DNA from: UBA7359 sp038142205
Lineage (GTDB): Bacteria > Pseudomonadota > Gammaproteobacteria > Eutrophobiales > Eutrophobiaceae
Direction of reading: 5' to 3'
DNA: 64,000 nt
Assembly (NCBI GenBank): GCA_038142205.1
Contig: JAYQJO010000001.1
Location: 1 to 64,000, forward strand
Every line of letters begins with the position of its first letter. The first letter of the stretch is position 1. Position numbers and translations under genes: made by a program. The notes beneath the pieces are model-generated. The model was given only the letters and a program-made list of their open reading frames with translations, was not told the DNA's origin and did no database searches. Shown one piece after another: positions 1 through 8,946 of the stretch.

Positions 1-2483
<2,483 letters not shown>

Positions 2484-2548
2484 TATAATGCTCAAGCAGT
2501 TTGTGACGCACTAAAAAGTGTATACTGTAATCAGTTTTCCGAACGTGG

Positions 2549-2572
2549 GAATGTTGTTAGATAACAGCATTC
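2549..2572 (+). promoter_or_regulatory. hairpin in the 23S-5S spacer, possible processing stem
   Basis: GAATGTTGTT and AACAGCATTC form a 10-bp stem (one G-U) with an AGAT loop, ending 10 nt before the 5S gene. In an rRNA operon such a stem is a plausible RNase E/III processing structure for pre-5S; that role is inferred. The spacer before the second 5S copy keeps only part of the right arm (ATAACAG then ATTCC). Confidence 0.45.
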
Positions 2573-2582
2573 TCCAACAAAT

Positions 2583-2700
2583 TGCCTGGCGGCAATAGCG
2601 AGCGTGAACCACCCGATCCCATTTCGAACTCGGAAGTGAAACCGCTTAGCGCCGATGATAGTGTGGGAGTTCCCATGTGAAAGTAGGTCACTGCCAGGCT
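2583..2700 (+). rRNA. rrf: 5S ribosomal RNA, copy 1
   Basis: Starts TGCCTGGCGGCAATAGCGAG and ends GTAGGTCACTGCCAGGCT. The terminal helix TGCCTGGC/GCCAGGC is intact. The internal CCATTTCGAACTCGGAAGTG and AGCGCCGATGATAGTGTGGG segments are characteristic of gammaproteobacterial 5S. It lies 100 nt after 23S in the usual operon position and is followed by an intrinsic terminator. A second copy with three substitutions lies at 4997. Confidence 0.97.
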
Positions 2701-2709
2701 CTTATTTAA

Positions 2710-2741
2710 AACCTCGATCTCAATGAGATCGGGGTTTTTTT
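2710..2741 (+). terminator. rho-independent terminator of the rRNA operon
   Basis: A stem of about 10 bp (ACCTCGATCTC / GAGATCGGGGT, loop AAT, one G-U pair) followed by a run of seven T. It starts 10 nt after 5S copy 1. The same terminator, slightly improved (CCCCGATCTC), follows 5S copy 2. Confidence 0.9.
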
Positions 2742-2792
2742 ATGTCTGAGATTTAATTAATTGGCAATAACCTGATTGACTTATTGTAGGTT

Positions 2793-2880
2793 CCCTAAAG
2801 GATAAGCCTACTATGCGGGCAAAACTGCGAGGCTCTTAAACTAAATAAATCCCCAGCTCTTTGAGTTGGGGATTTTTTTT
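2793..2880 (+). ncRNA. candidate small RNA or duplicated element downstream of 5S, copy 1
   Basis: The segment CCCTAAAGGATAAGCC through GCGAGGCTCTT is repeated after the second 5S (from 5207) at the same distance from the 5S start (about 210 nt). AGCCT and AGGCT can pair to enclose an inner region. The segment ends in its own strong terminator hairpin (2849-2880). It sits between two terminators, so if it is transcribed it would need its own start; TTGGCA at 2761 and TATTGT at 2782 make only a poor promoter. I do not recognise a named RNA family. It could equally be rRNA-operon tail sequence carried along by the 5S duplication. Confidence 0.35.
2849..2880 (+). terminator. second rho-independent terminator after 5S
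   Basis: ATCCCCAGCTC / GAGTTGGGGAT stem (one G-U) with a TTT loop, followed by eight T. In the duplicate at about 5263-5300 the right arm has decayed (GAGTTTGAAATTTG) so that copy should not terminate. This hairpin therefore ends either read-through from the rRNA operon or the candidate small RNA. Confidence 0.85.
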
Positions 2881-3043
2881 GTTTAATTGATTTTTATCTT
2901 GAATATTTAATAAATTATTAAGTTTCAATAACCTATCTAGTGGTTTATAAAGAGCTGTTAAAAATAATAAACAATATATACAATGTCGCTATATTACGAC
3001 GATTATTAGAGCGTAAAAATAAAAATAAATAAGGAAAATCACA

Positions 3044-4956
3044 GTGCGCTCACATAACTATTTCATCTTTTTATTACTATCATTTTTTGCTTATGTGAAT
3101 TCAGCCAATGCTGTCACTGTCCAATCATTTAACGGGCCAGTAACTTTGAACAGAGATGGGACATGTACCGCATCGGGTCTTGCAACAGAAACGCGGTTTG
3201 ATCTTACAGGTACTGCGTTATCAGTATTGGATACAGTTAATGATGGTGGGGGAACGATTTTTATGATGTCTACCTTGTGGATGGAGCTGGAACTATACTA
3301 TTTGCGTCTACAGGTGTCGTGAATACTGGACCGGCTTTTTTTAATGGTACATTTAATGTTTCTGTAAACCCAGCATCTGGACCATTTACGTTCCGTGTGA
3401 CTGAAAACACTGCAGTTGCTCCAACAGTACAAGCGCAAGGCGCAACGTTTAGCCAGACAGCATTAGCAACATTAAGTTTTGATGCAAATGCCTGAGATTC
3501 TGATTGTCCAGGAGCCGGTGGTCAATTGACTAGTGGTGCTATTTCCGCAGCGACAGCCAGTAAAGTCTTTATACAGGCGTTATCGAACGGTATTTCTTTA
3601 AATGGCTTGCTCTCGTTGTCTAAACATTTGAGCAGGATTACTGTGGGAGGCCTTGGTGGTTTTGGAAATTTTAATCAAGGTGGCTTAAATAACATCGCAG
3701 CAAAAAATCAACTAGTTGTTGCTAATTTTAAATCTTCTACATCCAGTCCATATTCAAATGATTTTGAAAGGAAAGAAGACGAAAGTAATAATGCGTTTGT
3801 TACTTCTGATGGTCGTGATGTTGCGCGTGTTTTATTACCGTTTCTTGAATTCGATACTTCTGATGGGATTACAATGCCTGCGTTTTTAAAAAATGATTCT
3901 GCATTAAATGCGAGTGAGGATGAAGTATTAAATAGACCGGGTGGCCTACCGGATACGATTGGTACCAGTAAATTACCTTTTTCTGCCTGGTTGGATACGA
4001 ACTATTCGGTTGTCGAAAATGATTTTTCACAAACGGGTAATGATCAAAGATTTGATGGTGACATTCTTAGTGTTTCGACTGGATTTGATTATTGGGTTAA
4101 TGATCAATTATTGCTAGGTACGTTTTTTTCATATTCAAATGCTGAGCTCGATACAACATTTAATAGTGGTGAATATGATGAAAATGCTTATACCATTTCA
4201 CCTTATATTTTATATAAAGCAACAGAAAACTTTTCTGTTAATGCGAGCTTAGGTTACACCTTTAGCGATATCGATCAGGTTCAAAGTCTAACGACAACAC
4301 CTGTCTCATCCAGCACCAATGCGAATACGTTTTATGGAACAATAGAAGGTCAATACAAATATGACTTGGAAAATTCGCCTATACAATTAGTCGCATCTAC
4401 TGGTTATAGAAGGTCTCGTCGAAAAGTTGATAGCTTTACAGACTCAGGCTCTACTTTTAACGCAGCGCAAACCGCTAACTCATCACAAGCCAAAATTGGT
4501 GGAGAAGTTCGATATAACCTGGTCTCTGAAGCCTATTCTTTTCAACCCTTTGTGAAGCTTGATTTGTTATATGAATTTATGAATCTTATTAATAACGATC
4601 CTATGTCGGCTAATGTTGTTTCAGGAATGCGGTATTATAATTCAGTATCAAATTTAAGTTTGTCTATTGAGGGTAATGCGTTAGTTGGTCAGAATGATTT
4701 TAATCAGTATGGCATTAGTGGAACGATATCAAAGGGGTTTACTACGAATTTATTTGGTGGTGGCCAGTTCATGCCAACTGCTAATATAAGCACAGACTAT
4801 AGTTTTCTAAATTCTACTCTGGGTATTGTTTTTGAAAATGATAAAAGGAATTTAAAATTCGGATTAGTCTCTGGATTAAGGACAAATCAGTTTTATGAGA
4901 ATATTGATACAGTTTCTGATAAGTATATTAACTTAAATGCAGATTGGGAGTTTTAA
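3044..4956 (+). pseudogene. autotransporter protein, broken by a frameshift and an in-frame stop
   Basis: When repaired this is a protein of about 637 residues. It starts with a signal peptide (MRSHNYFIFLLLSFFAYVNS, ending ANA), then a short Thr/Val-rich passenger, then a C-terminal beta-barrel of about 280 residues ending in Trp-Glu-Phe, as expected for an autotransporter (PF03797-like) outer-membrane barrel. Two lesions are visible. First, at the G5 run 3248-3252 the reading frame shifts; a sixth G would restore GGNDFYDVYLVDGAG. Second, a TGA at 3493-3495 lies in the same frame as the rest. An RBS-like AAGGAAAA precedes GTG 3044. The gene lies between two 5S copies. The frameshift could be a sequence error, a phase-variable G tract, or decay; the nonsense codon favours decay. 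The function of the passenger is unknown. Confidence 0.7.
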
Positions 4957-4996
4957 TAGAATAGTCTTTTTATATATAACAGTAATTCCGCCAGTT

Positions 4997-5114
4997 TGCC
5001 TGGCGGCAATAGCGAGCGTGAACCACCCGGTCCCATTTCGAACTCGGAAGTGAAACCGTTTAGCGCCGATGATAGTGTGGGAGTTCCCATGTGAAAGTAG
5101 GTCACTGCCAGACT
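4997..5114 (+). rRNA. rrf: 5S ribosomal RNA, copy 2 (isolated)
   Basis: Identical to copy 1 except for three substitutions (GATCCC to GGTCCC, CGCTTAG to CGTTTAG, CCAGGCT to CCAGACT). The last one puts a mismatch in the terminal helix. It sits 2.4 kb after the rRNA operon with a protein gene in between, and about 25 nt of upstream similarity (ATAACAG...ATTC..CCA) is shared with copy 1. I see no obvious promoter of its own, so expression and function are uncertain. Its terminator is intact. Confidence 0.9.
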
Positions 5115-5123
5115 CTTATTTAA

Positions 5124-5155
5124 AACCCCGATCTCAATGAGATCGGGGTTTTTTT
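5124..5155 (+). terminator. rho-independent terminator after 5S copy 2
   Basis: AACCCCGATCTC / GAGATCGGGGTT, a perfect stem with an AAT loop and a following T run. It is a duplicate of the terminator at 2710 with the G-U pair replaced by G-C. Confidence 0.9.
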
Positions 5156-5206
5156 ATATGCTTGAGATTATTTTTAGGGAAACGACCTGATTATATTTAT
5201 GTAGAC

Positions 5207-5300
5207 CCCTAAAGGATAAGCCGTGTTTTGTGGATAAAACTGCTAGGCTCTTTAACAAAATATCCCCCAGCTCTATGAGTTTGAAATTTGTTTTGCTTGA
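5207..5300 (+). repeat. duplicated 5S-downstream element, copy 2 (decayed)
   Basis: Shares CCCTAAAGGATAAGCC, AAAACTGC, AGGCTCTT and CCCCAGCTCT.TGAGTT with 2793-2880, at the same spacing from 5S. The inner region differs (GTGTTTTGTGGAT versus TACTATGCGGGC) and the closing terminator hairpin is lost. This shows that the duplicated unit spanned at least 300 bp (5S, terminator and tail). The rest of the 5115-5427 gap is AT-rich with nothing else I can support. Confidence 0.7.
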
Positions 5301-5427
5301 TATTTAAAAAAATGCGGATTTATATATCACTAAGACATGGAGCTTATTATTTAATCGGGAGGAATAGTTTCAACAGATAATGTATTCTATTTGATATGAA
5401 CAAAATAAGTTTAGTTATTGTTTAATT

Positions 5428-6354
5428 ATGAAACCCACGTTGAAGCAACTAGAGTATTTTCTTGCTATTGTTAAATATGGCAGCATACGTCGAGCCTCAG
5501 TAGAGTTAAATATTAGTCAACCAACGTTGACCGCACAGATAGCAAAACTTGAACAGACGCTTAAGTTAAATTTATTTGAACGAGTTCGTAGCGGTACAAT
5601 TCTGTCCTCATCTGGTCAACATTTACTTCCTTATATCCAAACCTTGAATGAAGACATGACTAATTTGATAGATGCAGTGGAAATTGCAGCAAGTGGTAGC
5701 AAAGGGATTTATCGTCTTGGCGTGTCTCCGACATTAGGACCTTATTTATTGGCTTATTTATTACCACTAATTCATGAGCAATATCACCTACTAAAATTTT
5801 ACGTCCGAGAAGATGTACCAGATAAGTTAAAAGATGGGTTATTAAACGGTTTTTATGATTTATTGTTGACACCCTTACCACTAGAACATGAAAACATACA
5901 TATTGAATTATTGATACGCGAAGAGTTGTTATTGGTTATGGCCGATGATCATCCTTTAGCCCAAAATAAAATAATTACGTCGGGTGATTTAGCAGGAGCG
6001 AAGGTAGTTAATTTAGAAGAGAATCATGTTTACTCCAGACAAATCGAACAACTTTGCGAAAAGTTTGGTTCTACATTACTACGTGATTACCATGGGAATA
6101 GCCTGGATGCGCTTCGTGCTATGATATCGACCGGTGTAGGTATTGCTTTTTTGCCCTCGCTATATGTTCATTCAGAAATAAAGCGTGGTTCTAATCTTTT
6201 CGTCACTCGTATAAAAGGTGAGCCTATGCATCGAATGCACGCGATAGCTTGGAGGGATAGTTCTCCTGCTAGATTGTTTTTTAAGGAATTTTCAGAAGTG
6301 TTTAAAAAATTAATTTACAGCAAGCTGGGCGATGTCGTTGAAGTAATATTATGA
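5428..6354 (+). CDS. LysR-family regulator, OxyR-like but lacking the peroxidatic cysteine
   Basis: 308 residues, the normal length for LysR regulators. An N-terminal winged HTH (residues 1-62, ISQPTLTAQIAKLE recognition region) is followed by a periplasmic-binding-fold effector domain. The effector domain resembles OxyR (SPTLGPYLLAYLLPLIHE, MADDHPLA). In E. coli OxyR the redox pair is C199 (LEDGHC) and C208. Here the matching stretch reads LEENHVYSRQIEQLC, so the first cysteine is Val and only the second remains. It probably does not sense peroxide by the disulfide mechanism. The 3' end overlaps the convergent protease gene by 40 bp. The regulated genes are not evident from the sequence. Confidence 0.85.
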   Translation: MKPTLKQLEYFLAIVKYGSIRRASVELNISQPTLTAQIAKLEQTLKLNLFERVRSGTILSSSGQHLLPYIQTLNEDMTNLIDAVEIAASGSKGIYRLGVSPTLGPYLLAYLLPLIHEQYHLLKFYVREDVPDKLKDGLLNGFYDLLLTPLPLEHENIHIELLIREELLLVMADDHPLAQNKIITSGDLAGAKVVNLEENHVYSRQIEQLCEKFGSTLLRDYHGNSLDALRAMISTGVGIAFLPSLYVHSEIKRGSNLFVTRIKGEPMHRMHAIAWRDSSPARLFFKEFSEVFKKLIYSKLGDVVEVIL

Positions 6355-6905
6355 ACTTCATTAATTAATGGCATGTTGAGTAATTCATTTTCAACTTGCT
6401 CATTAATACTTGGTGACTCATGTTTTTGATTATCTGCAACAGCTTCTGTTTTTGAAGGGCATCCAGAAAGAATTAATTCCATTGGGTCAGTATGAATTGC
6501 AAAGGGCGCTGCTTTAATTAATGCACTTAAACCCAGTATGTTGCGACCTTTGTGTTTCATTACTGCAACTTCCATTTCACCTAAATTACAGTTTTTTCCA
6601 ATACTGAAAGATTGTACTTTGTACAAGTTCATCGTTTCATATTTGCCATTGGCAAGTCGCGCTTCAACTTTACCGGTTTTTTCAACTTTGCCATACTTTG
6701 AAACTTCTTCGAATAATTTACGATTAAGTGTAATCATTCCTGCTCCAGTATCGACTAAAAACTGAGAGCGAATATTTGAGTTGATCACTGCTGGCACATA
6801 GAAACTACCTGACTTTGATGTATCGATTGGCACGTTAACATCAAATGCATAGCCATTTGTGTTAACAAATATCAATAGACTGGTTAAAAGTAATTTTAAA
6901 TTCAT
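6315..6905 (-). CDS. exported retropepsin-like aspartic protease domain protein
   Basis: 196 residues. A signal peptide (MNLKLLLTSLLIFVNTNGYA) is followed by a single-domain pepsin fold: the catalytic motif FLVDTGAG at about residues 49-56 and a downstream ILGLSAL that matches the conserved hydrophobic-Gly element of retropepsin-like proteases. Bacterial members of this clan (TIGR02281-like, gag-asp) act as homodimers in the periplasm on unknown substrates. An Asn/Glu/Ser-rich tail follows the domain. The gene converges on the LysR regulator and their 3' ends overlap by 40 bp. Confidence 0.75.
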   Translation of the reverse strand: MNLKLLLTSLLIFVNTNGYAFDVNVPIDTSKSGSFYVPAVINSNIRSQFLVDTGAGMITLNRKLFEEVSKYGKVEKTGKVEARLANGKYETMNLYKVQSFSIGKNCNLGEMEVAVMKHKGRNILGLSALIKAAPFAIHTDPMELILSGCPSKTEAVADNQKHESPSINEQVENELLNMPLINEVHNITSTTSPSLL

Positions 6906-7019
6906 AATTACACATACAGCATAAAGCTTGCCATGTTAGGAAAATGAATTTAACTTATTGTTTTTATTGTAGTTTATGGGTTTTGAAAAAAATAATATAT
7001 GCTTAGAAAAACACAAAAT

Positions 7020-7049
7020 TGCATAAATTTAGTGCGTTTATGCACTAAA
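7020..7049. promoter_or_regulatory. two overlapping perfect palindromes in the 6906-7225 intergenic region
   Basis: TGCATAAA (7020-7027) pairs with TTTATGCA (7037-7044), and TTTAGTGC (7028-7035) pairs with GCACTAAA (7042-7049). The two 8-bp inverted repeats interlock and exclude each other as hairpins. The TTTAGTGC/GCACTAAA palindrome fits the dyad geometry of a regulator operator. It lies in the 320-bp divergent region between the protease gene and the small exported protein gene, which is otherwise AT-rich without other recognisable features. Confidence 0.4.
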
Positions 7050-7225
7050 TGTGTGCATAAGTATTAAGTGAAATGAAAAGAAAGTATATAGATAAGAACT
7101 ATATTAATTTCTTACAAACTTAATCAGGTATAAGCTCGTTTTAATATACTATGATTATCAGTAATTAATGAGAGATAAATAAAACGAAGCTTTTAAGATA
7201 AAAGTTAAAACTAGGAGCAGACAAA

Positions 7226-7486
7226 ATGAAAAAGTTAGGTTTATTCATATTAAGTTTAGTATTTTTATCAACACCTGCATTCGCTGAAAATAACAGCGAT
7301 GAGTATGTTGCTAATAGTTCTTATGAAACAGTTAAACGTATGAATGTTGATAGGAGTGGTAAACCTCCTTTCAAACGTACCATAGAAACTGTAAGAGTAA
7401 CCGATATAGCTGCCTTGGAACTGGAAGAAAATACTTCGGCCGGTTCAAAAGCTCGCAATGCGTTTAACTATAAATTAAATCATTAA
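7226..7486 (+). CDS. small exported protein of unknown function
   Basis: 86 residues. A clear signal peptide (MKKLGLFILSLVFLSTPAFA) is followed by a short mature region with VKRMNVDRSGKPPFKR and an acidic stretch. AGGAG lies 7 nt before the ATG. It is a single-gene unit, with the interlocked palindromes upstream and a terminator hairpin at 7542. I do not recognise a family. The mature protein, about 66 residues and polar, would be periplasmic. Confidence 0.7.
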   Translation: MKKLGLFILSLVFLSTPAFAENNSDEYVANSSYETVKRMNVDRSGKPPFKRTIETVRVTDIAALELEENTSAGSKARNAFNYKLNH

Positions 7487-7541
7487 CCTATTTAATAAGA
7501 GTTAAAATGTGGCCTTAGGTCACTTTAGGCTATCTTAAAAT

Positions 7542-7573
7542 AACCTCGGTCTCATTTAGATTGGGGTTTTTTA
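7542..7573 (+). terminator. rho-independent terminator after the small exported protein gene
   Basis: ACCTCGGTCT / AGATTGGGGT (10 bp including three G-U pairs, loop CATTT) followed by six T. It resembles the two rRNA terminators in this window (same CCTCG.TCTC core), so it may descend from the same sequence. Confidence 0.7.
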
Positions 7574-7693
7574 TGGTTTAGAACTTTCTTATTAAAGTTT
7601 TGCTTAGCTTAAATGTAATGACAAATTTACCAGCGATATACCCTACTATGGACGCCAGTTTGTCATTCAGACATCAGAAACTATTCGAAAAAA

Positions 7694-8455
7694 CTAAGCA
7701 CACATGCTTGAAATTATATTCATAGACTCCCAACTCATAAGCTTATCAGCAAGTTCTTTGGTCTCTTTAGCTAGCTCGGTTAAATCCACATCAGATTCAT
7801 CAGGAAACAATATTTTTCCCATTTGATTGTCAGGAATTGTCACGTTGTTCAATTTCGACCAAATTCTTAAGTCTAGATAGGGCAAAACGCAGAGTTTTGT
7901 CCAACATTCAAAATCGCTATTGGTATATTTTTCATCCATGCCAATTTTCTGTCTTTCAGAATCCAACCACTCTTTAAATTCTTCTAAAACTTTCTCTCTA
8001 TTAGCAAATATATCAACGTATACAAGACACTCTGGTAAATTGAAATGTTCATGTAATGGGATATCTAGCAGTGAATCTGAAATTTTTGAGTCATCATTTT
8101 CTATATTTAGCTGTTTCAACTCTATGTTGTCACGAAAAGTAAATGGGGTGATGAGGCTTTTCTTTGTTTCAGAATGAGTGTCTTCTTCCATGTCTGGAAA
8201 AATGCCTTTGTATTTCAGATTATCTAAATGACCTTCTGCTTGAGAGTGAGGGATTCTCAACATTGTCTTGAGCACCAATTCATCATCTGTCGTTGACTCA
8301 ATGTGGCTAAGACTATCATAACTTTGGAATATACTATGCCTTGCGGTTAATTGAGTTAACCATCCTCTAGCATCCAAGCTTGATGCAGCTTTATAGTCAT
8401 TTAAATTAAACCAACTGGGCAAATTAGGGAAACCTACTAATGTCATCGCATGCAC
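7694..8455 (-). CDS. cytoplasmic protein of unknown function, possibly DUF6387-like
   Basis: 253 residues with no signal peptide or membrane segment. The N-terminus (LPSWFNLNDYKAASSLDARG followed by WLTQLTAR) recalls the WFxLxxY start I associate with DUF6387 proteins; I could not verify this. The middle is acidic and the C-terminus is helical. It is a lone gene. Its 5' leader (8460-8540) is strongly self-complementary: AAGGTCGG/CCGACCTT-type pairings with CCGA-AAGG-TCGG nested inside. Orphan genes of this kind are often in accessory regions, but the base composition here is like its neighbours. Confidence 0.55.
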   Translation of the reverse strand: MHAMTLVGFPNLPSWFNLNDYKAASSLDARGWLTQLTARHSIFQSYDSLSHIESTTDDELVLKTMLRIPHSQAEGHLDNLKYKGIFPDMEEDTHSETKKSLITPFTFRDNIELKQLNIENDDSKISDSLLDIPLHEHFNLPECLVYVDIFANREKVLEEFKEWLDSERQKIGMDEKYTNSDFECWTKLCVLPYLDLRIWSKLNNVTIPDNQMGKILFPDESDVDLTELAKETKELADKLMSWESMNIISSMCA

Positions 8456-8673
8456 CTTTTAGCGCCCTTCAATAAATTACCACGCCAAGTCGGTGAAGGT
8501 TTTTCCGACCTTTCGGAGCTAACCTAGGCTAGGAATAATAAGAATATGATTTAAACAAATATGATACGTAATACCAAGGAAAAATTAAATTCCTAATTAA
8601 CCTGAAATTAAAACTATGATTATAGCGTGAAGTAAAACTTAGTAATCAGCGTGACTAGTTCGATAATAATAGA

Positions 8674-8946
8674 TTAACCACCTTCAATAGCCGGTATGAC
8701 ATCGAGTACGTCAGTTTCGTTTACCTTGTTAGAAAAATGACTTTCTTTGATGAGCATGTTGTTATGAAATAATAAGATCTGTGGGTTTACGTTATCGCCA
8801 AGCCAAAGTTTTGCTTTTAATTCAGGGATAGAGTCTTTAATTTTTTGCAGGCACTCACCGACAGTATGTCCTTTTAGCACATATTCTAGTTGTTGTTCAG
8901 TATCATCATGAATCAATGAAGGTGAAAGACGCAGTGTCACTCGCAT
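8674..8946 (-). CDS. MoaD/ThiS-family sulfur-carrier protein
   Basis: 90 residues ending in Gly-Gly (IPAIEGG), the C-terminus that is adenylated and thiocarboxylated in MoaD/ThiS proteins. The middle (VLDVIPAIEGG) follows the ubiquitin-like fold pattern. Its start overlaps the end of the upstream aldehyde:ferredoxin oxidoreductase gene by 10 bp, so the two are co-translated. Such MoaD paralogues beside AOR genes are thought to supply sulfur for the tungstopterin cofactor. Assignment to cofactor supply rests on this context. Confidence 0.85.
   Translation of the reverse strand: MRVTLRLSPSLIHDDTEQQLEYVLKGHTVGECLQKIKDSIPELKAKLWLGDNVNPQILLFHNNMLIKESHFSNKVNETDVLDVIPAIEGG

Noticed and set aside
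2793..2840. Cyclic-di-GMP (GEMM) or another named riboswitch in the 5S-downstream element
   Set aside because: A superficial GCAAA-like stretch is present but the conserved GEMM core and receptor motifs are not, and no gene follows closely in a riboswitch arrangement.
3493..3495. TGA in the autotransporter read as selenocysteine
   Set aside because: No SECIS-like hairpin directly follows, autotransporters are not selenoproteins, and the same gene already carries a frameshift.
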